Assembly: GCA_021159885.1 (NCBI GenBank) | Contig: JAGHDO010000071.1 | Location: 1-52,854, forward strand | From: Synergistota bacterium | GTDB lineage: Bacteria; Synergistota; GBS-1 | Reading direction: 5' to 3' | Length of the DNA stretch: 52,854 nucleotides | Made by a program: the position numbers and the translations under genes | In this document: one piece after another, positions 43,160-52,043 of the stretch | Layout of the letters: each line of letters starts with the position of its first letter | How positions within the stretch are numbered: position 1 is the first letter of the stretch | The notes under the pieces: generated by a model | The model's database searches: none | What the model was told of the DNA's origin: nothing | Seen by the model: only the letters and a program-made list of their open reading frames with translations

Positions 43160-43587
43160 TTTAATCCCTCCACATGCTTAAAAATTTTTCCTATAGCCTC
43201 AAAAATAGCCTCAGGTCTTGGAGGACATCCAGGAACATACATCATCACGGGAAGATAGTCATCCAATCTCTTTATCGTGTTATATGAATCCCAATACATG
43301 CCACCTGTCATAGTGCATGAACCAAGAGCAAGAACTACCTTGGGATCGGGCATTTGCCTATAGATCATTTGAGCTCGTCTTATCGATTTGAAGGTTTGAT
43401 ACCCCGCAATAATAAGAACATCCGCATGTCTTGGCGTACTGACCGCTATTAATCCAAATCTCTCCATATCCCATCTCGAACCAACCACGGGAAGAAGCTC
43501 AGTAAAGCCACAAGAATTAAACCAATTAAATACCCATATAGCCTTTATAATCCGCTTCATTACCTTTTTATCCTCACTTTCCTCCAT
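43156..43587 (-). CDS. NuoB/MbxJ-like [4Fe-4S] small subunit with one missing cysteine
   Basis: The 143-aa protein matches the complex I PSST (B) subunit: WVFNWFNSCGFTELLPVVGS, RWDMERFGLIAVSTPRHADV, ALGSCTMTGG and VPGCPPRPEAI. Only three cysteines remain (C26, C91, C121), whereas the family usually has four for its cluster. The position normally filled by the other member of the first pair is Ser25, Gly27 or another residue. The ATG at 43587 follows GGAGG at 8 nt. A much longer frame to 43869 is rejected because it runs antisense through the plus-strand gene's promoter. It is the first gene of the B-C-D-I operon; membrane subunits are not encoded nearby. Confidence 0.87.
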   Translation of the reverse strand: MEESEDKKVMKRIIKAIWVFNWFNSCGFTELLPVVGSRWDMERFGLIAVSTPRHADVLIIAGYQTFKSIRRAQMIYRQMPDPKVVLALGSCTMTGGMYWDSYNTIKRLDDYLPVMMYVPGCPPRPEAIFEAIGKIFKHVEGLK

Positions 43588-43635
43588 TACCTTGGCCTCC
43601 TTTCCCAAGCCTGAGTTCTTAACATCTACTAATTG

Positions 43636-43665
43636 AGTATAACTCTCAATAAGAGGATAGGTCAA
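43636..43665 (-). promoter_or_regulatory. candidate promoter of the B-C-D-I operon (TTGACC, 18 bp, TATACT)
   Basis: On the minus strand TTGACC (43660-43665) and TATACT (43636-43641) are 18 bp apart, about 49 bp ahead of the B-like start. A short inverted repeat (ATTGAG...CTCAAT, 43632-43650) spans the -10 and could be an operator, though it is only 6 bp per arm. Confidence 0.6.
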
Positions 43666-43684
43666 GCGAGTTCTATTGATACTG

Positions 43685-43693
43685 TGATATAAT
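43685..43693 (+). promoter_or_regulatory. extended -10 promoter of the exported coiled-coil protein gene
   Basis: TGATATAAT gives a perfect extended -10 element about 30 bp ahead of the start codon. No good -35 is seen at the usual distance. It is divergent from the B-C-D-I promoter. Confidence 0.55.
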
Positions 43694-43723
43694 ATATAAA
43701 GCTTTGTATAAGGAGGGATGAAC

Positions 43724-44509
43724 ATGAAAAGATGGGTAGCAGTTTTTCTCTCACTTGCAATAATCGCATCCTTACCCCTTGTTCCTCTCGCCAAGGAAAA
43801 AAGTCCGGCTGAAAAGGCATATAAGAGGGCGCTGGCCAGATGGCAGAAAACCATTATAGATCCTACCAAGAAGGTTAAAATAACCGTTACATACTACTCC
43901 ATAGAATTAGTGAGAGCTATCGTTAACTATGAAGCAGAAAAGAACTTGTGGACGAGGGATGAGATAGAGAACTTTAAATATAGATTTCTTAAAAATCTTA
44001 GGTTCGCAGACTGTTTACCATTCAAAATAAAGATTGTAAATTATGGACCCGCAATGCACATGGGCCCGTTTGGCAAGAAATTAAAGCTTATAGTAGGAGG
44101 TAAAGAATATAGTCCAGTAGATTACGATAAGATATTCAATTTTAAGCTCCTTGGAGAAAGGGACGGAATGGTATTTTTCCCAAGAAGAGATAAAAAAACG
44201 GGGAGAGAGATTATAACCCCGGGAGCCAAGATGCTAACGCTTATAATATCGCGCGATATAAGCCCAGTAACAGCTGAGAAAGCTTTCGATTTCTGCTTCA
44301 GGTGGAGTAACCCATATGAAAAGATATCCATAGAAGAATATACGGCAGGCGAAGCTCGCGTAGAACTTGAAAGGCTTAATAGAAGGATTGAATTATTGCT
44401 TGAGAAGAAAAAGGATCTATTGGAGAAAATAAAGAAAATAGAGGAAGAACTAAGAAGAATTAGAGCGAGAATAGCGGAGCTTGAGAAGATAATCTATGGA
44501 AAGCAGTAA
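43724..44509 (+). CDS. exported protein with C-terminal coiled coil, unknown function
   Basis: The 261-aa product begins with a signal peptide (MKRWVAVFLSLAIIASLPLV, cleavage near PLAKE). A basic globular region follows with strand-rich segments (VKITVTYYSIELVR, FKIKIVNYGPAMHMGPFG). The last 50 residues (ARVELERLNRRIELLLEKKK onward) form a strong leucine/charged coiled coil. No family is recognised. The second ATG (43724) is best placed, 7 nt after GGAGG. Its 3' end overlaps the convergent Lnt-like gene by 60 nt. Two cysteines (in FADCLPF and FDFCFRW) lie in the exported part. It is probably periplasmic. Confidence 0.75.
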   Translation: MKRWVAVFLSLAIIASLPLVPLAKEKSPAEKAYKRALARWQKTIIDPTKKVKITVTYYSIELVRAIVNYEAEKNLWTRDEIENFKYRFLKNLRFADCLPFKIKIVNYGPAMHMGPFGKKLKLIVGGKEYSPVDYDKIFNFKLLGERDGMVFFPRRDKKTGREIITPGAKMLTLIISRDISPVTAEKAFDFCFRWSNPYEKISIEEYTAGEARVELERLNRRIELLLEKKKDLLEKIKKIEEELRRIRARIAELEKIIYGKQ

Positions 44510-45832
44510 CAACATTAAAAATATCCAGTAAGGACCTATAAGTAAAAATAGTGTTCCTTTAGATGAGGAAGAGATCCCACCGAATAGCATAGAAGACACG
44601 CCCGGTGGGATCTCCCTTTTTCCTCCATTTGGAGAAATCAGAGATGAAGGCCCAAAATTATCCGAAAAGACAAAATAAGAACCAGTTTCAATAGCTCTTA
44701 AAGTAGCATTTGCCAGAAGAATTTCAACAGAGGGATCATCGGATATAACGAGTATAAAGCCAGCTCCATCTTTAAGAAGGTTCCTTGAGAGATTTGCATG
44801 CCCCACCTCGGTTCCCAGCAAAGCTCCAAAGCTAAACCTTTCCGCTTTCATTATCCTTGATCTCTCCCCAAAAGTATGAGACATTCCCCTCTTGTGAGGA
44901 AACCACTCCATAAATGGTAGAAGGTATTCCTTATGGAACTCCCCCAAGATATCTCCATTTAGAGAATAAAACACCATCTTCCTGTTAATGGTATTAACTC
45001 CTACTGCAAGATAACAGTGATATTCTCTCGCAAAGGTAGACATGTACCTGGCTATCGAATCTGGTGGAAAGGTTTCTCCCTCGGTATACGAAACGGGCCA
45101 TACTATTAGATCAAGATTTTTCTGAAAAAATAGCAAGGCAGATAGCCTTATGTTGCGTGATACACCCGCAGTGGGTAATTTTCTTGATTCACCGCTCACG
45201 CATGGTTGAATGAGACCAACCTTGATATCCGAAGCTTTTTGATAGACAGCCTTAGGAAAAAAACTCGAAGAAAGGAGCAGAGAAAGAAGAAGAGAAAAAA
45301 GAACTATCTTTTTCAAGCGAAAGAAACGATAAAGCAGACCGCCTGTAAATAAGATTAAAAAGGATAAACCCCAGACGCCTAAAAGAGAAGCAATAAAGGA
45401 TACAGGATGGTAACTAAGGGCAATACCAAGAGAAAGCCATGGAGCAGAAAAAAACTTAAAGCCATGAAATGATATTCCCATAAAGCCATTGTCCTCTGCA
45501 AGCTCCAAGGCGGTCCAGAGCGTAGGAAGCAGGAGAATAAAGGGGGGAGATATTCCACCTTTAGAAAGCTTATCCAACAGTAGACCGAGAAGCAAAAACT
45601 GAATGATAGAAGCTACTAAAAGGGATATAAAGGTATTCTTTGGGAAAAAGTGAAGTTCATAGCCAAAAAAGATACACCCCCATCCTAAGAGGGCTAAAGT
45701 TATAGATCTACCTTTGTCCCAAAGATAATAAAAGGGGATCGGGAAAAACCATATTAGATAATTGTAATTGAAGGGAGGGAAGGATAAAACCGTTAATATC
45801 CCTCCCCCTGCTCCAAGAAGGAAACTAAGCAT
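44450..45832 (-). CDS. apolipoprotein N-acyltransferase homologue lacking catalytic Glu and Cys
   Basis: The 460-aa protein has about six N-terminal transmembrane helices (opening LGAGGGILTVLSFPPFNY), a nitrilase-like extracytoplasmic domain (about 203-420) and a last helix: the Lnt layout. In Lnt the catalytic triad is Glu-Lys-Cys. Here the Glu of WPE is V247 (LIVWPVSYTE), the Lys is present as K301 (FHKEYLLPFMEW), and the Cys of ICYE is G340 (FGALLGTEVG). It is therefore predicted to be inactive as an acyltransferase. Whether a second, active lnt exists elsewhere is not known. It overlaps the phosphohexomutase gene upstream by 8 nt. Confidence 0.85.
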   Translation of the reverse strand: MLSFLLGAGGGILTVLSFPPFNYNYLIWFFPIPFYYLWDKGRSITLALLGWGCIFFGYELHFFPKNTFISLLVASIIQFLLLGLLLDKLSKGGISPPFILLLPTLWTALELAEDNGFMGISFHGFKFFSAPWLSLGIALSYHPVSFIASLLGVWGLSFLILFTGGLLYRFFRLKKIVLFSLLLSLLLSSSFFPKAVYQKASDIKVGLIQPCVSGESRKLPTAGVSRNIRLSALLFFQKNLDLIVWPVSYTEGETFPPDSIARYMSTFAREYHCYLAVGVNTINRKMVFYSLNGDILGEFHKEYLLPFMEWFPHKRGMSHTFGERSRIMKAERFSFGALLGTEVGHANLSRNLLKDGAGFILVISDDPSVEILLANATLRAIETGSYFVFSDNFGPSSLISPNGGKREIPPGVSSMLFGGISSSSKGTLFLLIGPYWIFLMLLLLSIDYLLKLRYSRSNSS

Positions 45833-47261
45833 TTAACGCTACTTCCTTAGCCTTGCTCAATAGGCTTTCTAACCTATCCTGCGAAGGTGCCTGTGAATAA
45901 AGTCTTAGCAAAGGCTCAGTACCAGAAGGCCTAACAAGAAGCCAACTTTCATCGAAAAAGTGAAGCTTAACGCCATCTATTCTATCAATTTTCATCGGCT
46001 TTTCTCCTAAAGCAGAGGTTATCCTCTCAACGAGCTTTTCGAGTTCCTCTGGAGAAAGCTTTTTCTCAAGTTTTAAGTCAATCCTTCTATAATAATAGGG
46101 TCCAAAATCCTCGTAAAGCTCATTTAATAACTCCCTAACTCCCTTTTGTCTTTTCGCCATCATCTCAAGTAGTAGAAGAGCGGACATAGAGCCGTCTCTC
46201 TCTGGAAGGTGCTCTACAAAACCGAATCCCCCACTTTCCTCGCCTCCTAAGAGGACACCATCTTGAAGTATATATTCACATATATGTTTGAATCCAACGG
46301 GCGTTATATGATGCTCTATCTTATACTTTTGCGCCAGCTTTTCCGGTTCCCTTCCCAAAGAGCAAGTCCAGACCACTGAACCTCGCTTACCTCTATCCTC
46401 TATCAAATGTTTCATCAGAAGGGCAAAAACCTGATGAGGATTCACGAAATTTCCTTCCTCATCAACGATGCCTATCCTATCCGCATCTCCATCGAGGACT
46501 ATCCCGATATTTTCCCCTGCCTCCCTTACCCTCTGAGAGAGCTCATTCGTATATGGAGGAATGGGCTCAGGATGTATACCGCCAAAATAGGGATTCAGCT
46601 CTGTATGAATCTCCTCCACATCCAATCCCAACGATTTTAAAATCCCGGATAACACGCCTGTCCCCGAACCATACATGGGATCAATCATAACCTTAATATG
46701 AAGCCTTTTTAGCAACTCGAGGGAAACGCCTCTTTTGAGAGATTCAACATAGTCCCCTTTCATGTCAATAATTTCAACGGAAGCAGGAAAGGAAATCTTT
46801 ACATCGGTATCAAGTAAGCTCTCGACGAGCGAGGTAACTTCAGGCAAAGCTGGTCCTCCATACTCTGGCTTGAGCTTTATACCATTATATTCCGGAGGAT
46901 TGTGGCTTGCAGTTATCATAATTCCAAGAGCGGCTTCCCTTCTTAGGACTCCATAAGAAACGGCGGGCGTGGGAACCGGCTCCTTAGAGAGAAAAACCGG
47001 AACACCGCATTTTGAAACCTCATCGGCAAACGCTTTCGCAAACTTGTCGGACATAAATCTTCTATCATATCCCACAACTACACCCTTTTCTGGGCCTCGA
47101 AGAGGAGCCTTCCACTCACTATACATTTTAAGCCTTTCCCTTTTATCCGACTTAAGATAGGCAACCACAGCCTTGGCAACTTTACGAACGTTCTCAAAAG
47201 TAAAATCTAATGCTATAACCCCCCTCCATCCGTCCGTTCCAAACTTTATATCACCGCTCAT
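45825..47261 (-). CDS. phosphoglucomutase/phosphomannomutase family protein
   Basis: The 478-aa alpha-D-phosphohexomutase opens IKFGTDGWRGVIALDFT. It carries the phosphoserine loop ITASHNPPEYNGIKLK, the metal-binding VLDGDADRIGIVDEEG, the sugar-binding GGEESGGFG and the phosphate-binding LVRPSGTEPLLRLYS. All four active-site elements are intact. It interconverts hexose 1- and 6-phosphates for cell-envelope or storage sugars. The exact substrate (glucose, mannose or glucosamine) cannot be read. It is co-directional with prmC upstream, with a 19-nt gap. Confidence 0.94.
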   Translation of the reverse strand: MSGDIKFGTDGWRGVIALDFTFENVRKVAKAVVAYLKSDKRERLKMYSEWKAPLRGPEKGVVVGYDRRFMSDKFAKAFADEVSKCGVPVFLSKEPVPTPAVSYGVLRREAALGIMITASHNPPEYNGIKLKPEYGGPALPEVTSLVESLLDTDVKISFPASVEIIDMKGDYVESLKRGVSLELLKRLHIKVMIDPMYGSGTGVLSGILKSLGLDVEEIHTELNPYFGGIHPEPIPPYTNELSQRVREAGENIGIVLDGDADRIGIVDEEGNFVNPHQVFALLMKHLIEDRGKRGSVVWTCSLGREPEKLAQKYKIEHHITPVGFKHICEYILQDGVLLGGEESGGFGFVEHLPERDGSMSALLLLEMMAKRQKGVRELLNELYEDFGPYYYRRIDLKLEKKLSPEELEKLVERITSALGEKPMKIDRIDGVKLHFFDESWLLVRPSGTEPLLRLYSQAPSQDRLESLLSKAKEVALNA

Positions 47262-47280
47262 AGCGCATCACCCCTCGTCT

Positions 47281-48114
47281 TTATCTCTTTTGGAGAACGA
47301 TGATCCTTTCCCTACCAGAATAATCCTTTCTCACTGAAAGGAGCTTAAAATCAGAAGCTCCTAAGAAAAAGTCCACCATCATCTTCCCATCTATTTCAAG
47401 AATCATTTTGCCTCCCTCTTTGAGAAGATCTCTTGCAACCTCGAGCGTCTTTCGATAGAAAAGCAACCCATCTTCTCCCCCGAGTAAAGCTTCTAATGGC
47501 TCATAGAGAATTACCTCTGGATCAAGGGCTCCAAGATCCACTTGAGGAATATAGGGGGGGTTGGAAACGATAACATCAAAGGTAAACCACTCTCTAAGAC
47601 CTTTACCCCAGTCGCTTTCAATAAAGAGAACTCGTTCTTTTAAATTGAGTAGCTCAGCATTCACGGAAGCAATTCGAAGGGCTTTTTTAGAGAGATCAAC
47701 TCCTATTCCCCGCGTTTCCCTAAAAGGGGTGGTTGCAAGCAAGGATAATATAATGTTTCCGCAACCAGTTCCTAAATCAAGAACCATTCCTCCCTTTACA
47801 AATCTCAGTGCTTCTTCAACCAAAAGTTCCGTTTCAGGACGGGGAATAAAAATCCCTTTCTCTATTTTAAACGAGAAACCATAAAACTCCGCACGCTCGA
47901 CTATATACTGTAGAGGTTCTCTACATGAGCGCCGTGCAACCCACTTTTTAAAACCACGCTCATCAGGCACTTCCTTGTCCAGTTTTAGCAGTATTTCCGA
48001 TAAATCGCTTCCTAAGAAGGAAGCGATTAAAAGCTCACTTTCCCTCTTAAAGTTTGGAACGCCCGCCCTTTCAAGTCTTTCACACGCCCACCTTAGGGCT
48101 TCTGAAACCGTCAT
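47281..48114 (-). CDS. prmC: release factor glutamine methyltransferase
   Basis: The 277-aa protein has a helical N-terminal domain with [20 protein letters not shown] and [15 protein letters not shown], then a SAM fold with [16 protein letters not shown] and the catalytic VSNPPYIPQ (NPPY). It methylates the glutamine of the GGQ motif in release factors, and prfA lies directly upstream (4-nt ATGA overlap). This is a classic functional pair. Confidence 0.96.
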   Translation of the reverse strand: MTVSEALRWACERLERAGVPNFKRESELLIASFLGSDLSEILLKLDKEVPDERGFKKWVARRSCREPLQYIVERAEFYGFSFKIEKGIFIPRPETELLVEEALRFVKGGMVLDLGTGCGNIILSLLATTPFRETRGIGVDLSKKALRIASVNAELLNLKERVLFIESDWGKGLREWFTFDVIVSNPPYIPQVDLGALDPEVILYEPLEALLGGEDGLLFYRKTLEVARDLLKEGGKMILEIDGKMMVDFFLGASDFKLLSVRKDYSGRERIIVLQKR

Positions 48115-49178
48115 GCTACTGCAAGCTTCGAGAGCTTCTCGGATCTATCAGCAACGATAAGCGCATCTATAATTTCATCAAGATCACCATCGAGTATCTC
48201 CTCAAGCTTATAAAGCGTCAAGCCTATCCTATGATCCGTCACCCTATTCTGTGGGAAATTATACGTTCTTATCTTCTCGCTTCTTTCGCCAGTTCCAACT
48301 TGACTCTTACGCATGGAGGCTATTTCGCTTTCCTTTTTTCGTCTTTCCATCTCATAGAGCTTGGCTCTAAGGACACTTAAAGCCCTCTGCTTATTTTTGT
48401 ATTGTGAGCGCTCGTCCTGGCAAGAAACAACTATACCCGTGGGGATATGAGTTATTCTGACAGCGGAATCAGTTTTGTTAACATACTGTCCACCCCGGCC
48501 ACTGGCTCTGAAGGTCTCTATCTTCAGATCCTCCTCTTTTACTTCTACCTCAACATCTTCAACCTCTGGAAGCACCGCTACTGTAGCTGTAGATGTGTGA
48601 ATTCTTCCTCCCGATTCGGTCACCGGAATTCTTTGAACCCTATGTACTCCACTCTCAAACTTCAATCTACTATAGGCTCCAGAACCTACTATTCTAAAGA
48701 TAATCTCCTTATATCCCCCTATGCCAGTTTCATTCCTGTCAAGAACCTCTACCTTCCATCCTCTCCGCTCAGCATATCGTGCATACATTCTAAATAAATC
48801 AGCAGCAAAAAGAGCAGCTTCCTCTCCTCCAGCCCCCGCTCTTATCTCCATAATGATATTCCTCTCATCCATGGGATCCTTAGGAATAAGAGCAAGTTTC
48901 AGGTCTTCCTCAAGAGCTTCAAGCTTCTCCTCAAGAATTTTGATTTCCTCCTTCGCAAGCTCCCGAAGCTCAGAATCCTCCTCCGCCAGGATTTTATTCT
49001 CCTCAAGCTCACTCTGAAGCCTCTTATACTCTCTGTACCTCAAAACTATCCCCTCAAGCTCAGAGTGAGCCTTAGCAACCTTTTGAAGCTCCTTAGGATC
49101 AGAAGCTAATGCAGGATCGGTGAGTTTTCTCGATAGAATCTCATACTCTTCCTCGATTTTCTTCAGTCTCTCCCACAT
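48111..49178 (-). CDS. prfA: peptide chain release factor 1
   Basis: The 355-aa class I release factor has the GGQ motif in [19 protein letters not shown] and [20 protein letters not shown] in the codon-recognition region. A coiled-coil N-terminal domain is also present. No frameshift is needed and length favours RF1 (UAG/UAA). GGAGGCTTTGGGAG precedes the ATG. It overlaps the end of the DUF1385 gene by 38 nt. Confidence 0.96.
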   Translation of the reverse strand: MWERLKKIEEEYEILSRKLTDPALASDPKELQKVAKAHSELEGIVLRYREYKRLQSELEENKILAEEDSELRELAKEEIKILEEKLEALEEDLKLALIPKDPMDERNIIMEIRAGAGGEEAALFAADLFRMYARYAERRGWKVEVLDRNETGIGGYKEIIFRIVGSGAYSRLKFESGVHRVQRIPVTESGGRIHTSTATVAVLPEVEDVEVEVKEEDLKIETFRASGRGGQYVNKTDSAVRITHIPTGIVVSCQDERSQYKNKQRALSVLRAKLYEMERRKKESEIASMRKSQVGTGERSEKIRTYNFPQNRVTDHRIGLTLYKLEEILDGDLDEIIDALIVADRSEKLSKLAVA

Positions 49179-50061
49179 CTCCCAAAGCCTCCTTTAAAGC
49201 AGCTATGCCTACCTCAATCTGATCCAAGGTAGGCTCCCTTGTCGTCAGATATTGAAGCCATATTCCAGGTTTAGCTAAAAGACGTCCTATTGCTGAGGAA
49301 GAGGTCATTTTCAAAATCTCATAAGAAATGCCCGCTATAAGAGGTATCAAGCTAACTCTAACGAGAAATCTTCTAATAAGAGTTTCCTGCTCAAACATTG
49401 CAAAGCAAACTATACTTATAACCAGAACGAAAAGTATAAATGAGGTGCCGCACCTATAGTGGAAACGGCTATAAGAACGCACATTTTCTGGATTAACGGT
49501 TGAGCGAAGGCTCTCATAAGCGTTAATGACCTTGTGTTCCGCTCCGTGATATGAGAATATTCTTCTTATCTCCTTAAACAGACCAATAAACAAAAGATAA
49601 AGAAGAAAAGTTAAAACTCTGAAAATTCCCTCTACTATATTTAAAGAGATTCTTCCCAGACCTTCTTTCACCTCAACGATATGCGCTATAGAAGCCGGTA
49701 ATATAACGAAAAGCCCTATCGCCAGTCCAAGAGCCAGTGCTACGCTTCCCACAACCTCAAGCAAGGAGAGCTTTTCTTTCCCCCCAAGCGCCTCATCCGC
49801 AGAATAACACAACGTCTTTATACCCCAGACAAGCGCATCGTACAAAGCCATAACGCCCCGTATAATCGGAAACCCCAAAATAGGATTAATCTCACGATAA
49901 GGCTTAACGCTCCAGCTTTTCACCCCTATCGAGCCGTCTGCTCTTCTAACGGCGAGTGCTACCTTACTTCTACTTCTTATGACAACACCTTCTATTACAG
50001 CCTGTCCTCCGAGAAAAAATTCCTCAGATGCTCGGAGGAGTATCGCAAGGCTCTTCCTCAA
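49141..50061 (-). CDS. DUF1385 family membrane protein
   Basis: The family signature is [21 protein letters not shown] near the N-terminus, followed by [19 protein letters not shown]. Several transmembrane helices and [16 protein letters not shown] with [14 protein letters not shown] follow. The function is unknown, but the family habitually sits next to prfA, prmC and rpmE, as here. I start it at the TTG at 50061 ([20 protein letters not shown], 306 aa), which lies 8 nt after GGAGGG and shortens the overlap with thyX to 38 nt. The frame is open to 50151. Confidence 0.88.
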   Translation of the reverse strand: MRKSLAILLRASEEFFLGGQAVIEGVVIRSRSKVALAVRRADGSIGVKSWSVKPYREINPILGFPIIRGVMALYDALVWGIKTLCYSADEALGGKEKLSLLEVVGSVALALGLAIGLFVILPASIAHIVEVKEGLGRISLNIVEGIFRVLTFLLYLLFIGLFKEIRRIFSYHGAEHKVINAYESLRSTVNPENVRSYSRFHYRCGTSFILFVLVISIVCFAMFEQETLIRRFLVRVSLIPLIAGISYEILKMTSSSAIGRLLAKPGIWLQYLTTREPTLDQIEVGIAALKEALGDVGETEENRGRV

Positions 50062-50689
50062 AACACCTACCCTCCGTGATGCAAGGAGGCCCTGCTTTTT
50101 CAAATATAATCGGTGCCACTTTTCTAACCTCCAAAAGAGCCATCCTCGCAAGCTCTCTTATTTCCCATTGGGCTCTCGAGCAAAGTCTTAATCTAAAAAA
50201 GTGATGTAGCTCTCTCGCATTCATAGTAAATACCATCCTCGTTGAAACACCATGAGGCATTATAAACCGAGCATCTTCCTTGGGTATCCCAAGAGCAAGA
50301 AGCTTTTTATAAGCCTCCCTGCTTTTTAAAACTATATCATTGAAAATCCTTACCGCCTCGGGAAGAGCTTTAACGCTCGGAGGAACTATAACATCTATTT
50401 TCTCAGCGCTAACCCAACGAAGACTCTGCTGAGAATAGCTCGCTATCCTATGCCTAACAAGCTGATGAGATGTAACTCTCGATATTCCCTCAACAGCAAA
50501 CGTAAAAGAAGCATGCTCTAACACAGAATGATGACCTGATGCTATGACCCTTCGAATAAGAGCCCTTACTTTCTCAGGAGAAGCTTCTTCCTCAAGTTCA
50601 TCAATGCCAACCTTAGCGTAGCAAACTCTCGCTGCTAAGTAAACAACCAGATCCGGATTGGGAGTAAAGCTAAGAAGCTTTACTTTCAT
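50024..50689 (-). CDS. thyX: flavin-dependent thymidylate synthase
   Basis: The ThyX motif is complete in [20 protein letters not shown] (RHRxxSxxxxSxR). [19 protein letters not shown] and [20 protein letters not shown] also match. The enzyme methylates dUMP using methylene-tetrahydrofolate and FAD. No thyA-type gene is seen here. I choose the ATG giving [12 protein letters not shown] (221 aa), which overlaps the end of rpmE by 20 nt. Longer starts (an ATG five codons up, a TTG twelve codons up) are possible, since no start has an ideal ribosome binding site. The C-terminus [11 protein letters not shown] is unusually Cys-containing. Confidence 0.95.
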   Translation of the reverse strand: MKVKLLSFTPNPDLVVYLAARVCYAKVGIDELEEEASPEKVRALIRRVIASGHHSVLEHASFTFAVEGISRVTSHQLVRHRIASYSQQSLRWVSAEKIDVIVPPSVKALPEAVRIFNDIVLKSREAYKKLLALGIPKEDARFIMPHGVSTRMVFTMNARELHHFFRLRLCSRAQWEIRELARMALLEVRKVAPIIFEKAGPPCITEGRCFEEEPCDTPPSI

Positions 50690-50891
50690 CCTTGAGTTTT
50701 CCATACTTCTTAAGGAACTTCTCAACCTTACCAGTAGCAGCTACTACTCTCTGTTTACCAGTATAAAAGGGATGACATTGAGAACAAACTTCCACCCTTA
50801 TAAGCTTTTTTGTGGAACGCGTCTTCCAAGTATTACCGCAAGCGCAAATCACCGTACACTCACCATATGGTGGATGTATTCCCTTTTTCAT
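50670..50891 (-). CDS. rpmE: ribosomal protein L31 (zinc-binding type)
   Basis: The 73-aa product [20 protein letters not shown] has the L31 pattern: [12 protein letters not shown], then [17 protein letters not shown]. The cysteine pairs match the zinc-binding (C+) form. It is a component of the large subunit. The ATG at 50891 follows GGAGG; the upstream GTG lies within that site. The tail [13 protein letters not shown] is slightly longer than usual. Confidence 0.96.
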   Translation of the reverse strand: MKKGIHPPYGECTVICACGNTWKTRSTKKLIRVEVCSQCHPFYTGKQRVVAATGKVEKFLKKYGKLKDESKAS

Positions 50892-50919
50892 ACTATTGAG
50901 CACCTCCCATGTACTCGAA

Positions 50920-52026
50920 TTAATGGCTTAAGGGACAAAATCTATCTAATCCCAAAATAAGGGATGGAGCAGCTATCGTAACCCCGTAAAACAAAACAGG
51001 TTTAGAGCACTCGAGAAACCTCGATATGGTCCCATTAACTATGGTACTGCCCGTTACAAGAAGGACATCAGCCCATTCCACTACTTCCTTACAACATTCA
51101 TCCCCGTCCTCAACCTCTACGCCATATCTCTCCTTTCTTACAAGATTAGGGTTAAGATCCAAAACCCTAACCCTGAAATTACGAGCACAAGCTTCAAGAA
51201 AAGCAGGTTGATAGCCAATAAGCCCCACCTTCGGATTACCCCATCTATCTCTCACAAAGGAAACGAGCCTTTCAGCGCATATTTCCGGTTCCTCATTTTT
51301 ACAATGTACCGTACCCTCAACTTCACCAACATATCTATAAAAAGCGTTTATAGAAGCTATAAAAAGCGCTCTTTCTCTATTTGACTCTAATCTTAGGTTA
51401 ATTATATCTCCTATCTTACCTCTGAAATTGGAAGGTTCATCCGTAAAGGCCTGTCCCTTAACTCCCATGAAATTAGCCTCTATCAAATGTTCCTTCCCCC
51501 TAACAAGCGGAAAATCCTTCCGCTCTGGAGTACCTATCGCCTCTTTTGAAGAAAGCACCCTTGCCTCTATGGAAATTTCCTCTTCTGAGAGACCAAGCTC
51601 CTTAATCTTTTTCCTCATCTGATCTTTTAAGGTTCTGTATACTCCATCCATGCTATTTAGAAACCTCCTTCCTATAACCACAGCTGCGAAATCGTCTATA
51701 GGCCTTTCAGGTACTCTCAGACCCCTGGGGAGAAGCCTCTTTAACCCTCGCGGTGGAAACTCAGAAAAGTAAAGCTCCCTTGCCTTAAGTGTCGTTTCGG
51801 TCTCGCTGATCGTTAAGATATCAATGTCCTTAAGAAAGCTCAGCGACCTTAAAGCGCCCTTTCTGCTACCGATAACAATAAAATCAGGCTTTACAAGAAG
51901 CTTAAGGCTAAGAATCGCCTTCTCAAGCTCCTCAGCCCTGATTATTCCCTTATCCATGACTTTATTCCCATCAAATACGGCATAACCCCACTTCCGGCTC
52001 CCCGAATCAAGAGCCAGAAACTTCAA
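50920..52026 (-). CDS. YqgF/RuvC-like RNase H-fold domain fused to DUF4213/DUF364 Rossmann domain
   Basis: Residues 1-125 resemble YqgF/RuvC-type RNase H folds: [18 protein letters not shown] with D7, [15 protein letters not shown] with E75/E77 (like the YqgF DERLTT motif), and [16 protein letters not shown] with D111/D112. Residues of about 150-240 match DUF4213 ([33 protein letters not shown]), and about 265-365 match DUF364 ([41 protein letters not shown]). I do not know this fusion as a described family. The function is unknown; DUF364 proteins have been suggested to handle metals or small ligands. It sits 28 nt upstream of rpmE. Confidence 0.72.
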   Translation of the reverse strand: MKFLALDSGSRKWGYAVFDGNKVMDKGIIRAEELEKAILSLKLLVKPDFIVIGSRKGALRSLSFLKDIDILTISETETTLKARELYFSEFPPRGLKRLLPRGLRVPERPIDDFAAVVIGRRFLNSMDGVYRTLKDQMRKKIKELGLSEEEISIEARVLSSKEAIGTPERKDFPLVRGKEHLIEANFMGVKGQAFTDEPSNFRGKIGDIINLRLESNRERALFIASINAFYRYVGEVEGTVHCKNEEPEICAERLVSFVRDRWGNPKVGLIGYQPAFLEACARNFRVRVLDLNPNLVRKERYGVEVEDGDECCKEVVEWADVLLVTGSTIVNGTISRFLECSKPVLFYGVTIAAPSLILGLDRFCPLSH

Positions 52027-52043
52027 TTTATTATATCCCCCTC

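Noticed and set aside
41142-43587. Reading the B-C-D-I genes as complex I or as an energy-converting hydrogenase
   Set aside because: The D-like protein has two of the four nickel-site cysteines, fitting neither; an MBX/MBS-like relative fits better.
43588-43869. 94-residue N-terminal extension of the NuoB-like gene
   Set aside because: It runs antisense through the plus-strand promoter and signal peptide, is not family-like, and the ATG at 43587 has a good ribosome binding site.
50062-50151. Longer DUF1385 start giving [12 protein letters not shown]
   Set aside because: It lies fully inside thyX; the TTG at 50061 has GGAGGG at 8 nt and gives a family-like N-terminus.
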